Assembly: GCA_023701205.1 (NCBI GenBank)
Contig: JAMPXJ010000022.1
Location: 1-64,000, forward strand
Reading direction: 5' to 3'
DNA: 64,000 nucleotides
Source: Oligoflexia bacterium
GTDB lineage: Bacteria > Bdellovibrionota > UBA1018
Part shown: piece after piece, positions 1 through 8,448 of the stretch
Layout of the letters: each line of letters starts with the position of its first letter
How positions within the stretch are numbered: position 1 is the stretch's first letter
Program-made: the position numbers and the translations under genes
The notes under the pieces: model-generated
Told to the model about the DNA's origin: nothing
Database searches by the model: none
The model's input: only the letters and a program-made list of their open reading frames with translations

Positions 1-279
1 AGGCTAAGATCCTCGCTGCCATGGATTTGAATCCCAGGAATAGGGACGATAAACTGCCTTTCGGGCATGAGTGGGTCCTTTCGTTAAAATTGCGTGTGGC
101 TACACAATTCTAACGCGACTGCTCATGCCCCTCGTTTTGATGAAGAGCCCCGGCTTACTCGCTGGGAAGTCTTTCTGGTCTTGTTTCGATCATGGTGGGG
201 TTGAGAAATGGTGTCCAGGATTGAGGGACGATGCTCGGAGCGGGCTCGTTCAAAGGCATTCGCCGACGGCGAAAATTAA
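1..279. other. Intergenic stretch, no supported gene
   Basis: The only open frame here (71-379, plus strand) lacks a ribosome binding site, has no recognisable family and runs through the hairpins that follow the neighbouring minus-strand gene, so I do not call it. A short inverted repeat, TTCGCC-GAC-GGCGAA, lies at about 259-273. Nothing else is recognisable. The window edge may cut a gene whose remainder is off to the left. Confidence 0.5.
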
Positions 280-335
280 GAAGGGGCGCGCACTAGGCGC
301 GCCATCCTTGCCTCCACCGGAGGCGCAGGATGCGC
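280..335 (-). terminator. Double-hairpin terminator after the DUF1566-like gene
   Basis: Read on the minus strand, the gene ending at 382 is followed by a strong hairpin at 303-332 (CATCCT and GCCTCC arms, loop ACC, small internal bulge). A second GC hairpin follows at 285-303 (GGCGCGC/GCGCGCC), then a T-rich run, CTTCTTAATTTT. This is the layout of an intrinsic terminator. The T tract is interrupted, so termination efficiency is uncertain. Confidence 0.55.
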
Positions 336-381
336 CGGAGGTCATTCCAGTCCTGCGAGGATCGGAGCATCGTCCTTAAAC

Positions 382-987
382 TCACCGCCCGACACACCGG
401 ACGGAAAAATAAAGGGAGTCGAAGTAACTGTTGAAAGTGCCATTGCCACCGTTGAAGAAATAAGCGATTTCGGAGGAGTTCGATAGAAACGAGGACGACC
501 AAAACACATGTTTTTCCATCTGCGGAAGAACTTCGCGGAAGCCCTGGGCTTCGCCACGCGCGAAGTCCTCTTTCGAAGGGAGCTCGCCACCCAGATTTCT
601 ACAGGTCGCCATAGCGTCAGGCTGCTTATCGCTTCCGACGCGATCACTCCAGATCACGCCATCCGGACCCTTCCAAGCCTCGCCGAAGTGATCCCGCGAA
701 ACGCGCTCAAAGATGGCGCCCTTGGAAGTCATGCACTTCACGTGAAGCTGAGCCTTCGTCCTGAGATCGATCGAGCCACAGGGCGCCGGCTTCCGGGAGG
801 AAGGGCTCGCCGGAGACGGAGTAGAGCCCAGAAGGGTACTGATATCCGCCATATCCTTCTCGACCCCTGAAAGCCGTGTTTCGCCATTGTTGGCGCAAGT
901 CCCAGCGGCAGCGGCATTTCCCGTGGCCATGAAACTCGCCGACAGCAGAACCCCGATTGCGTAAGCGCTCCATTTTGGCATAGACAT
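382..987 (-). CDS. Secreted DUF1566/Lcl-like protein
   Basis: The 201-aa product begins with a signal peptide (basic start, hydrophobic stretch, then GNAAAAG). The start at 987 was chosen because AGGAG lies six bases upstream; an in-frame ATG at 1023 has no such site. After a low-complexity Ser/Pro linker, the second half contains W..PDG..WSDR, then FWSSS, a gap, NGGNG and a C-terminal SVRCV. These are the hallmarks of the C-type-lectin-like DUF1566 (Lcl_C) fold found in surface and secreted proteins. The likely role is extracellular or periplasmic binding; no ligand can be named. It is transcribed away from the beta-helix protein on its upstream side. Confidence 0.7.
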   Translation of the reverse strand: MSMPKWSAYAIGVLLSASFMATGNAAAAGTCANNGETRLSGVEKDMADISTLLGSTPSPASPSSRKPAPCGSIDLRTKAQLHVKCMTSKGAIFERVSRDHFGEAWKGPDGVIWSDRVGSDKQPDAMATCRNLGGELPSKEDFARGEAQGFREVLPQMEKHVFWSSSFLSNSSEIAYFFNGGNGTFNSYFDSLYFSVRCVGR

Positions 988-1225
988 GTCTTGCTCCTGC
1001 TTTCGGGACGTAGGCTTCAACATGCGTGCCAGGGCGGACGTTTCGGAAATCAGTATCTCGCGCGGGATTCCGCATTCCGACGTATGGAGATCATGGCCAA
1101 CTGCTCACCTTTTCGACAGGGCCTCAGGCGCTACACCGGACGGTATTCCGCGACGCTCTATCTGCCTGTCATGTCCTTGCAATGTCCCCGCGGACACAGC
1201 CCTGGCTGATCGAGCGAGGTGTATA

Positions 1226-2737
1226 ATGAGGACAATGCGATTTCTCCGCCGGTCACGCTTGGCTCAAGCACTGGGTCTGTCGCTGCTCGCGATTTCCAAT
1301 GGGGAGGCGGCGTCGAGATTCGTGCTGGTGTCGCAGTCAGGTGACTGCACTGGGATGGAATTCAGGATCCTGGATTCACTCAGTGGCGCGATCCTGACGC
1401 AACGGGAGGCAGTGCCCTGCCAGACCCTGAGTCTAAACGAGGGTCCGACCGTTCTGGCCGAGCAGGTCGCGCGGCGGATCGGGATTCCGGAGGCGCCTTC
1501 GCGGTATTCCTTGCGATCGCGGTCGGGCGATTGCACTGGGATGACTTTCGATATCCGAAACGATTCCACTGGCGTGGCATATTCCTATCGTTCGGCTCGA
1601 CCCTGCGAGGAGATCAATTTCCACGGCGATGGGAAGCCCGATGCCGTCGCGGCCCAGGTCGCCTTCAAGCTCGGGCTTTCAGTGGACCGGCCGCGGCCAT
1701 TCAAGCTGATCGAGCAGAAGGGCGACTGCGGAGGGATGGCGTTCACGGTGATGAACGTGCTTGATGGACGCATGGGGGCCTTCCGGACGTCGACTCCTTG
1801 CCAAAGCATCGACTTTCACAAGGGGCGGAGGCCGGAGCTCGTGGCGCTTGAGGTGGCCCGACTCCTCGGCATCGCGCCCTCGACCGATCTCTATCTGGAC
1901 TGCGATGCCATCGCGGTGCCTTCGACGATCTCGGCGCGGCTGGGGGGCTTGGCGGTTGGCACTCGCGAGAGACCCAGCCGCGTCTGCCTCAAGCCCGGCA
2001 GCTACGGCCCGCTGAAGCTGGCGGGTATCCGCAATGCGCGGCTCACGGCTCCCGAGGGAAACGTGAGCTTCATCGCCTCGGTTTCCGGTTCCCTGAGCTC
2101 GGCCGTGGTGGAGATCTCTGACTCCGAGAACGTCACCTTGGAGGGGATATCGATCGCCAATACCTATCAGTTTCAGGGGACTCAGTTGGAGCAGGTGTCC
2201 CGCGCCTTGGGCCTGAGCCGGAGTCAGGGGATCCGGCTGATGAATGTTTCGGTCAAGTCCCGTGGCAAGCAAACGATCTACGCGGCGAACTCGGAACTGC
2301 GGCTGTATGATTCGGAGGTAAGCTGCTATTACTTCTGCCTCGATATGCGCTATTCGACCCTCCTCGCCGAGAAGACGCGTTTTGTCGCCGACCATGAGAC
2401 CCTGCCGGGCGACACGCACTCGCTGCTTTGGACCGATCATTCGAGCCAAGGGTTTCTGGATTGCTCGTTCGCCGCGAGGAGCGGAAAGGGCTTGATCGCC
2501 GGCGTTAACGATCCGCAGAAGCAGCTCATCTCGGTCCAGGGAGTCACCTCCGTCGCCGAGAGCCTGGAAGCCTGGGTCCAAAAACACCCGAACTACTCGG
2601 GGATCAGACTTTACTTCACCGGATCCCTGCCTGCCATCAAAGACTTCTACTTCAACGCTTACGCCGGAGGCGGCGATTCCGTCGGAACCTCGGTTTGCCG
2701 GCGACCCGGTACAGAAACCGCTTATACCTGCAACTGA
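1226..2737 (+). CDS. Secreted protein: three Cys-pair repeats plus beta-helix
   Basis: This is a 503-aa secreted protein. A signal peptide (about 1-29) is followed by three tandem repeats at about 31-87, 93-151 and 158-216. Each reads roughly F.L..Q.GDC.GM.F, then a PC motif, then VA..LGI. Each repeat holds two cysteines (41/65, 103/127, 168/192), probably one disulfide per repeat. From about residue 222 the chain has the short alternating strands of a right-handed parallel beta-helix (pectate-lyase-like), as in VTLEGISIANT and IRLMNVSVKS. The start at 1226 has GAGG six bases upstream; the frame stays open further 5' but codes nothing plausible. No catalytic residues are recognisable, so it may bind or cleave a polysaccharide. 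The repeat family is unknown to me. Confidence 0.75.
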   Translation: MRTMRFLRRSRLAQALGLSLLAISNGEAASRFVLVSQSGDCTGMEFRILDSLSGAILTQREAVPCQTLSLNEGPTVLAEQVARRIGIPEAPSRYSLRSRSGDCTGMTFDIRNDSTGVAYSYRSARPCEEINFHGDGKPDAVAAQVAFKLGLSVDRPRPFKLIEQKGDCGGMAFTVMNVLDGRMGAFRTSTPCQSIDFHKGRRPELVALEVARLLGIAPSTDLYLDCDAIAVPSTISARLGGLAVGTRERPSRVCLKPGSYGPLKLAGIRNARLTAPEGNVSFIASVSGSLSSAVVEISDSENVTLEGISIANTYQFQGTQLEQVSRALGLSRSQGIRLMNVSVKSRGKQTIYAANSELRLYDSEVSCYYFCLDMRYSTLLAEKTRFVADHETLPGDTHSLLWTDHSSQGFLDCSFAARSGKGLIAGVNDPQKQLISVQGVTSVAESLEAWVQKHPNYSGIRLYFTGSLPAIKDFYFNAYAGGGDSVGTSVCRRPGTETAYTCN

Positions 2738-2760
2738 GGCGTCGGTATCGCCTGATATCG

Positions 2761-3399
2761 CTATTTCCGGATTCTCCTGATGCAGAACCGGCAGACGGCC
2801 TCGCCCCGGGCGATGCAGCTCTCGAGCTTGACGTCCATGCCCGTCGCGCTCTCCAGGAAGCGCACGTCGAACTGGCAAAGCGCCGGGTGGCCCTTCGCGA
2901 CGGAGTGGTATACGCAGTTGGTGGCCTCGATGACCGCGCCCTTCCGGAGATCGCTTTGCGTGAGCCGGGCGCGATAGCCCAGCTCGTTGAGCGCAGCGGT
3001 CACCTCGGCGAGGAGCTCGGGCGGGGATTTCGCCTTCTCGAACCGCGGCGCCAGGGAGCCCGCGACGCTCTCCGCGAGCTTGCGCATGATGCGCGAGACG
3101 CCGGCGGGACCGAGATCCTTGGCGAGGAATTCCAGGAGCACGTTGGAGAGCCAGGAGTACTGCCGCGGGAAAGCCTCGTGCCCTTCGGGCGTGAGAAGGT
3201 ACCGGCGCTTCGGCCTGCCCACCGTTCCTCGGGAATCCATGTAAGACAGGAAGCCGAGATCCTGAATCTTGATCACGTGCTCCTTGGCCGCGGTTTTCGT
3301 GATGCCCAGGTGAGCCGCGAGCTCCTCGAGCGAGGCGCCCTCGGGATGGTTCAAAAGATAGTCCAAAACCCGCTGCTGATTCTCGTGCAGAAACCGCAT
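2761..3399 (-). CDS. wHTH regulator with C-terminal cysteine cluster (SufR-like)
   Basis: The 212-aa protein has an N-terminal winged helix (about 1-75: HLGITKTAAKEHV recognition region, then GRPKRRYLLT wing). The C-terminal sensor part carries Cys162, Cys175, Cys195 and Cys203, with Cys206 and His165 nearby. This spacing resembles the DeoR/SufR-type regulators that hold an Fe-S cluster or metal. A strong site, GGAGG, lies six bases before the ATG. It is divergent from a small membrane protein across a 114-bp spacer that holds a tandem AT-rich nonamer, the likely operator. The inferred role is a redox or iron-responsive repressor of itself and the neighbour; the ligand is not established. Confidence 0.75.
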   Translation of the reverse strand: MRFLHENQQRVLDYLLNHPEGASLEELAAHLGITKTAAKEHVIKIQDLGFLSYMDSRGTVGRPKRRYLLTPEGHEAFPRQYSWLSNVLLEFLAKDLGPAGVSRIMRKLAESVAGSLAPRFEKAKSPPELLAEVTAALNELGYRARLTQSDLRKGAVIEATNCVYHSVAKGHPALCQFDVRFLESATGMDVKLESCIARGEAVCRFCIRRIRK

Positions 3400-3416
3400 G
3401 GCATGCCTCCAATGCT

Positions 3417-3434
3417 AATTTAAACAATTTAAAC
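3417..3434. promoter_or_regulatory. Tandem nonamer AATTTAAAC, candidate operator
   Basis: Two adjacent copies of AATTTAAAC sit in the AT-rich gap between the cysteine-cluster regulator (start 3399) and the divergent membrane protein (start 3514). Each copy contains the palindrome TTTAAA. The position, 18 bases before the regulator start, suits autoregulation, and the same bases could be the regulator's -10 region. Binding is inferred from location only. Confidence 0.4.
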
Positions 3435-3513
3435 AGGATTTACCATTTTTATCATCCTGGGCAAAATCGAAGCTGAACCAGGCTGAAAATCACTTTGTCC
3501 AGAGGGAGGACTC

Positions 3514-4032
3514 ATGGAATCAGTGGCGAAATCATCGGCAAATTTTCCGGAAACCGCGAGATCGGGAGCGCTGCGCTCTGGCATCGTCACGGGCCAGGCG
3601 GCGGGGCTCATCATGGCGGTGGTCGTAATGATCGTTTTCACCGTGTTTCTCGGGAAGGGGCCCCTCTACCCGGTGCAGGTGATCGGCTCCGCCCTGCTCG
3701 GCGAGTCCGCGCTGCAAGGCTTGAATTTCGGCGCGATCCTCGCCGGTCTGGTGCTGCACCAGCTGGGGCCATCGCTTTTGTGGGGCACGGTCTTCGGCGT
3801 CCTCGCTTCGAAGTTCAACGTCGACACCGTCGCCGGCGCCTTGAAGCTGGGCGTGGGCGTGGGCGTGGTATCCATGGTCGGCCCCTATCTGTTGATCCCG
3901 GCGGTCATGAACACGCTTCATGGGGTTGATCTCTGGAACCGGGAGGTCCCGCTTTTCTGGGACTGGGCCGCGCACTTGGTCTTTGGCCTTTCTTTCGGCC
4001 TTTATCCGGCGATCGGGAAGAAGGTGGGCTAA
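3514..4032 (+). CDS. Four-helix inner-membrane protein, unknown function
   Basis: The 172-aa protein has a short polar N-terminus and about four hydrophobic helices (near 24-47, 68-92, 105-130 and 147-165) rich in Gly and Ala. A GGGAGGA site precedes the ATG. There are no catalytic motifs, and I do not recognise the family with confidence. It shares a divergent promoter region with the cysteine-cluster regulator, so it may be that regulator's target, for example in transport or stress response. Its 3' end overlaps the convergent transglutaminase gene by four bases. Confidence 0.65.
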   Translation: MESVAKSSANFPETARSGALRSGIVTGQAAGLIMAVVVMIVFTVFLGKGPLYPVQVIGSALLGESALQGLNFGAILAGLVLHQLGPSLLWGTVFGVLASKFNVDTVAGALKLGVGVGVVSMVGPYLLIPAVMNTLHGVDLWNREVPLFWDWAAHLVFGLSFGLYPAIGKKVG

Positions 4033-4925
4033 CGCACCATCTCGTCGGTCTTCTTGTGCGTCATCGCGAAATAAGCCGGTGGAGCATCGAAGAACTCGGG
4101 CTCGGCGCCTACGGCGGGTTTCCAGCTGCTGCCTTCGGACATCCCGGAGTCGCTCGTGGGATCGGATGAGACCCAGCGTCCGTCGATGAAGGTCTCGTTC
4201 CAGGCATGGAGGCCCGAGGAGCCTTCCAGGTCGATCGTGCGCCCGATCCGGTTCATGATCTCAAAGGCTTTCGGCGAAACGTAGCCGAACTTACCGGTGA
4301 CGACGCGGCTGGGGATCCCGATGGCGCGATGGAGTGCGGCGACCAGGCCCGCGTAGCCTTCGCAAACCGCGAGGCCGGATTGGAGGGTATAAAGGGCGTC
4401 CTGCCGGCTTTCTTCCTCGAGCAGGGCGTCGCGCTTCAGCGCGGTTTCCTTGTCATAGGAGACGTTGCGCGAAACCCATTCGTGAATCGCGCGGCTCTTG
4501 CCCAGAAGGTCGGGGATCCCGCGGGTGATCTCGTGAGCCTTGGCCACGATCTCCGGCGCATCGCTTTGGATCATGGGAGTGGCTTGAAGGTAGCGCTCCA
4601 GCTCGGGAGGAATATCGCCTTTGGGAACTTCGTCCGCGCACTCTGCCGTGGGCGCTTTCGGACCCTCGCTAACCTCGGTGAGGAAGGTGCTGATGAGCTG
4701 CTCGAAAGCGGCTTCATCGCGCGGTTCCTGTCTTCGCTGCGGCTGCACCAGAGGGCGTCGCGCTTTGCGCGCCTTCAGGTGACGTTTCTGGGGCTGCCTG
4801 AAAAGCCGGGGTTTTTTCTGAGTCTCAAAAGTGAGGAACTCGGAATGGGAACCGGGTGTGGAAGCCAGGCCCAGTGAGCAGGCAAAGAGAGTGAAGGAAA
4901 TCAATGTCAGCTTGGAACGTGCCAT
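4029..4925 (-). CDS. Exported transglutaminase-like (papain-fold) protein
   Basis: This 298-aa protein has a signal peptide (about 1-21), then a basic Arg/Lys/Gln-rich stretch (about 37-70), then a transglutaminase-like domain from about 125. The expected triad is visible: Cys188 in AVCEGYAGL, His240 in GLHAWNE and Asp255 in WVSSDPT. Family members hydrolyse or cross-link peptides and are often peptidases acting in the periplasm or at the surface. AGGAG lies five bases before the ATG. The gene has its own AT-rich upstream region with a plausible extended -10 element. The substrate is unknown. Confidence 0.8.
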   Translation of the reverse strand: MARSKLTLISFTLFACSLGLASTPGSHSEFLTFETQKKPRLFRQPQKRHLKARKARRPLVQPQRRQEPRDEAAFEQLISTFLTEVSEGPKAPTAECADEVPKGDIPPELERYLQATPMIQSDAPEIVAKAHEITRGIPDLLGKSRAIHEWVSRNVSYDKETALKRDALLEEESRQDALYTLQSGLAVCEGYAGLVAALHRAIGIPSRVVTGKFGYVSPKAFEIMNRIGRTIDLEGSSGLHAWNETFIDGRWVSSDPTSDSGMSEGSSWKPAVGAEPEFFDAPPAYFAMTHKKTDEMVR

Positions 4926-4968
4926 GGGAACTCCTATCCGCGGGAGAAGGTATAAACCAATGGGGCAG

Positions 4969-4977
4969 ATAATACCA
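4969..4977 (-). promoter_or_regulatory. Extended -10 promoter element for the transglutaminase gene
   Basis: On the minus strand the sequence reads TGGTATTAT, a good extended -10 hexamer (TG-N-TATTAT), about 45 bases upstream of the transglutaminase start within an AT-rich spacer that stands out from its GC-rich surroundings. No strong -35 is obvious, as is common for extended -10 promoters. It was recognised by eye only. Confidence 0.35.
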
Positions 4978-5057
4978 GACGTTTTTAATCAGGAAATAAA
5001 CCAAATAAAATCAGTACCTAAGAAATGGATTGGAACTCTATCGGGAACCACCCAAGG

Positions 5058-5531
5058 CTAAAAGACGAAGCCGATCACGTAAAGCACGATAGCGCTCGCA
5101 CCGGTCAAAAGCAGATCGAGCATTGCCAAACGGCCCCAGAACCGATGGGCGGAGCTGAAAGCCCCAGGCCGGGGGGGGCGCTGGAATTTCCAGAGCGAGA
5201 GCCCGGTCAGACCGACCCAGAGCGCGGCCGAGCTGAAGGCGAAAGCCAGATGAACAAAGAGCGCGGCGTCGAGTATCCAGGTTCCCGCGAAACGGCTTTC
5301 GCGAGTGAGCGAGTCGATGCCGCCTTTCGCGCGGAGATTCATTTCGAAGATCCCGAGCACCAGGGTGAGGACGGCGATGAGCGCGAGCTGCAGGTTGCGG
5401 TGGCGGACGTAGCTTCCCGTGCGGGCCGAGCGCCAGGAGTAGAGGACCGCAGGCACCACCCCGGCGAGCGAAACGATCACCAGATCCAGCAGCAGGTCGG
5501 CGCGCGTGCCGAGAAAGCCGGGCGGGAACAT
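5058..5531 (-). CDS. DUF420-family membrane protein
   Basis: The 157-aa protein has four predicted transmembrane helices (about 11-30, 47-64, 85-111 and 132-154) with the HRNLQ and H(L/R)FWGR positions typical of DUF420 (YozB/CtaM-like). In some bacteria this family is linked to cytochrome oxidase assembly or respiration, but there are no respiratory genes here. The start codon lies one base past the stop of the 971-aa lipoprotein gene, so translation is probably coupled. It is the last gene of a three-gene unit with the barrel protein and the lipoprotein. Confidence 0.7.
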   Translation of the reverse strand: MFPPGFLGTRADLLLDLVIVSLAGVVPAVLYSWRSARTGSYVRHRNLQLALIAVLTLVLGIFEMNLRAKGGIDSLTRESRFAGTWILDAALFVHLAFAFSSAALWVGLTGLSLWKFQRPPRPGAFSSAHRFWGRLAMLDLLLTGASAIVLYVIGFVF

Positions 5532-5532
5532 C

Positions 5533-8448
5533 TCAGTTGACCACGCCCGGGAACGCTCCGTCGGCGTACTTGGGATAGGTGTTCACGAATCGCTCATAGG
5601 CGTTGCGCATGGTTTCCTCGACGCGGGAGAATTGCACGTCCCGTTCCAGGGTTATCGCGCGCGTGCTGTCCTCGAGCAGCGTGCGGAAGCGGGCGAATTT
5701 CGACTCACCCCGGATGATCGCGATCCAGGGACGCATCGTGGGATTCAGCGTATCGCGCAGCGGGCTCGCCTCTCCGGCGAAAGCCTGGAAGATGTAGTAC
5801 CAGCTCTCGCGGATCCGCTCGGGCCGGGATTTCGTGGCGCAAAGATGAAGCGGCGCGATGCCGGCGGTCGCGGGCTTGATCAGAACGCAGCGACGGACCT
5901 CGGCATCCAGGGTGAACTCGAGCCGCTCCGCCGAAAGCATCTTGCCCAGGGCGATCGAGAGATTGTTCGAGCGTCCGCGCGAGGAGTTGACGGACTGGGA
6001 GACCGACCACGAGTAGCCGCGCGCGTAGCTCACGTTCAAGCTCGCGTCGAAGAAGCCGAGATCGATCCCGCTTTTCGCGGTCGCGCCCAGGCTGACGGAA
6101 TCGCTCCGGGTGGTCGAGTTGGATTGGCTTTCAGAGGCGGAGACCTCCTGGGAAAGTCCCGCGTTCACGGCGATGTTATCGAAGCTCATCCCCAGCAGCT
6201 CGGGCCGTCCGTTCACCTTCTCGATGTGGCGGAGAGGGAGAACGCGTTCGCATCTCGCGCCGCGCGGGAGCAGCTTGCAGAGGCGCGAGGAAGCCGCCGC
6301 GATCAGGCCATCGAGCTCCGCGGCGCCAATGCCGGCGGTCTTGAACTCCGCGGGCGTGGCATCGCGCGCGCCGAGGGCGGCGCGCAGCGAGGCGACGGAC
6401 CCTTCCTTTGCGGCGCGGACGCGGAGCTTCGCGGTCCTGCCCTGCTTCACGAGCTCGGCGATCTGGGCGTTCGCCGCGGCGAACTTGCCGGTCATCTCCG
6501 CGATGCTTTCCCTGTTCGAAACCACCGTCACGGAGCCGGCGTTGACAAGCGGCGCGAAGCTCGCGGTCGCGGTCACCGCGCGCGGGCCCGTGCGGCCGTC
6601 GAGCGGCGCGAGCTCGATGAAAATCTGGTTGCGCCCGGCCAAAAGCGGGAATTCCTGGAAGTCGAACGGCAACGTGACCTCCTGCACGATCTCCCCGCGA
6701 AGCGCGGTAGTCTCGGTCTCGAAGCTGCTCAGGTATTTGAAGTTGCCGAGCAGGTTCTTGAGCTTCGCCGCCGTCTCGACCTCGTCGGTCTTGGGCGCGA
6801 GCACCAGGACCTTGAGCCGGTAGCGTCCTTCGCCGATCGGGTCATAGCTCGGACCGCTGCCCAGGCCGCCCTCACGGCGGATCATCGGGCGAAGCCGCAG
6901 CTGGTAGACGCGCTTCGCGGTGAGCGTGAGCTCGCGGTTGACCTCGAAGCTCTGGCCCAGGAAGGAGTAGCTGAAGTCCTGGACCTCGAGCCGGGCGCGT
7001 TCGCTCGAAGCCGCACGGGGGGCCGGACCCTTTCGGCAATCCCAGGAGAAAAGCGCGCCCTGCTGCCAGGGATTGATCGGGACCGGAAGCTCGCGCGAGA
7101 TCCCCGCGAAAGGCGCCCGCCCGCTGCGGATCTCGATCCGACGCTCGAGCCAGCCTTCCGGCGCGTAGGGATCGAACTTGATGCGTTCCTGCCAGTCCTG
7201 AACGCAACCCTCGTGGTCGGTCGCGCGCTCGACGAAGCGCGCTTCGGCACGATCGGAGGCACCCGCGAACCGGCTCTCGAAGACATGGCCCGCGACGGGC
7301 CTGTCATCGAGGCGATTGCGCACGCAGACGCGGATATTCGCCGCGACCTCGTTGGGCACGGCCTCCGCGCGCGTTACCGAAAGGACCCCGCCGAAAGTCA
7401 CGGACCAGTCGTAGAGATAGAAGCCGAAGTCACCGGTCGCGTCCCCGCAGGAGGCGGGTTCGGTCGGCGCGGGGAGCGCGTTCGCGGCCGTGAGCTCGCC
7501 AAAAGGCGCCTCGAGATCCAGCAGCTCCACGGACCCGCCGAAGAGGAGGCCCGGAAGCTTCGCGCGCCCCTCGAACGGCTCGATGACCGCGGCGCCGACC
7601 GGCTCCAATCGCAGGGCCGCTTCGAGCTTTGAGGTCTTGGCCGGAAGGCGCGAGAGGCTGACGTGCCCCTGCAGCTCCAGCTCGCCGTTGGCCAGCTTGG
7701 CAGGCGCCTCGAAGGACGAAAGCGGCGAAAGCGTGCCCGCGGCGTCGCGCTCCAGGAGCAGCAGCTTCACGATGAAGGTACCGTTGGCGGCGCGCTCGCG
7801 AACGAGGCTCCCGTCGAGCGCCTCGCGCAGGTAATCGGGACGAAGCTTGAGTTGAAGGGAGAGCTCGCTGCTTTGCTCGGTCGAACGATCGTTCTGGAGC
7901 TGGATCGCGGCCGAAGAGAGCGTCAGCCGCGTGGTGCCGGAGTCGGCGAGCGAAGCGCTCAGCGACGAAACGCGCTCGGGAAGCGCCGCGAGCTTGAGAT
8001 CGAGCACCGCCGAAGCGTCTTTGCGCCAGGGATTCACCGCGAGGCGGACCACGCGCGAGCCGCGATGGGGTCTCTCGGCCACGATGGAGCGCTCCAGTGG
8101 GATATACGTCTCGCGCGCGAGATAGTTGAACTCGAGCGTCTCCTGCCAGTTCAGGCAGCCGGTGTCGTCGGTCGCGAGGCGCTGGTCGATCCCGGCGCCT
8201 CGGATAGCGAACTCCTGAAAGGTCACGGGACGCTGATAACCCACGTCCTGCACGCAGGCGCGCAGGCGGATCGTCGAGCGGCGCGAGTAATCGTTGGATG
8301 GGTCCAGCAGGCTTTGCTCGAGGCCCGCCGAGGTCACGGCGCTCACGTTGAAGGTGCTCATGTCCGCGCCGTCATCCGGCGCCTTGGCGCAGGCGCCCAG
8401 GGTCAGAAGCAAGGTGCCGATGATTCGCGAGGATTTAGAAAAGCTCAT
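5533..8448 (-). CDS. Large lipoprotein with a duplicated module
   Basis: This 971-aa lipoprotein has a signal peptide ending in LTLGAC (Cys20), and alanine at +2 suggests outer-membrane retention. Two related modules are visible, at roughly residues 60-150 and 355-450. Each contains a cysteine followed by a WQE motif (GCLNWQETLEF and GCVQDWQERIKF) and ends near NPW. The rest is beta-rich and Ser/Leu/Arg-rich. A segment near 770-810 (SESQSNSTTRSDSVSLGAT) looks like the Ser/Thr strands of a pore or barrel. GAGGA lies six bases upstream of the start, inside the end of the preceding barrel gene (14-bp overlap). I do not recognise the family. It may form a cell-surface complex with the barrel partner. 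Confidence 0.75.
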   Translation of the reverse strand: MSFSKSSRIIGTLLLTLGACAKAPDDGADMSTFNVSAVTSAGLEQSLLDPSNDYSRRSTIRLRACVQDVGYQRPVTFQEFAIRGAGIDQRLATDDTGCLNWQETLEFNYLARETYIPLERSIVAERPHRGSRVVRLAVNPWRKDASAVLDLKLAALPERVSSLSASLADSGTTRLTLSSAAIQLQNDRSTEQSSELSLQLKLRPDYLREALDGSLVRERAANGTFIVKLLLLERDAAGTLSPLSSFEAPAKLANGELELQGHVSLSRLPAKTSKLEAALRLEPVGAAVIEPFEGRAKLPGLLFGGSVELLDLEAPFGELTAANALPAPTEPASCGDATGDFGFYLYDWSVTFGGVLSVTRAEAVPNEVAANIRVCVRNRLDDRPVAGHVFESRFAGASDRAEARFVERATDHEGCVQDWQERIKFDPYAPEGWLERRIEIRSGRAPFAGISRELPVPINPWQQGALFSWDCRKGPAPRAASSERARLEVQDFSYSFLGQSFEVNRELTLTAKRVYQLRLRPMIRREGGLGSGPSYDPIGEGRYRLKVLVLAPKTDEVETAAKLKNLLGNFKYLSSFETETTALRGEIVQEVTLPFDFQEFPLLAGRNQIFIELAPLDGRTGPRAVTATASFAPLVNAGSVTVVSNRESIAEMTGKFAAANAQIAELVKQGRTAKLRVRAAKEGSVASLRAALGARDATPAEFKTAGIGAAELDGLIAAASSRLCKLLPRGARCERVLPLRHIEKVNGRPELLGMSFDNIAVNAGLSQEVSASESQSNSTTRSDSVSLGATAKSGIDLGFFDASLNVSYARGYSWSVSQSVNSSRGRSNNLSIALGKMLSAERLEFTLDAEVRRCVLIKPATAGIAPLHLCATKSRPERIRESWYYIFQAFAGEASPLRDTLNPTMRPWIAIIRGESKFARFRTLLEDSTRAITLERDVQFSRVEETMRNAYERFVNTYPKYADGAFPGVVN

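Noticed and set aside
20..50. A T-loop-like string (GATTTGAATCC) suggesting a tRNA 3' end
   Set aside because: The flanking bases do not form a five-pair T stem, and no acceptor or anticodon arm can be drawn within the available sequence.
71..379. A 102-codon frame at the left edge
   Set aside because: There is no ribosome binding site, no family and no conserved motif, and it overlaps the hairpins following the neighbouring gene.
1182..1195. TGTCC-CCGC-GGACA palindrome upstream of the beta-helix gene, like part of repeats A and B
   Set aside because: It matches only the five-base stem; no other part of the repeat core or stem is present.
1679..3427. A long minus-strand open frame opposite the beta-helix gene and spanning into the regulator
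   Set aside because: It covers two well-supported genes in another frame, has low-complexity Arg/Gly/Ala-rich composition typical of shadow frames in GC-rich DNA, and no ribosome binding site.
5506..7632. A 708-codon plus-strand frame opposite the large lipoprotein
   Set aside because: It is the complement of a gene with a clear lipobox, duplicated module and coupled neighbours. The product is an Arg/Glu/Gly-rich shadow without any recognisable domain.
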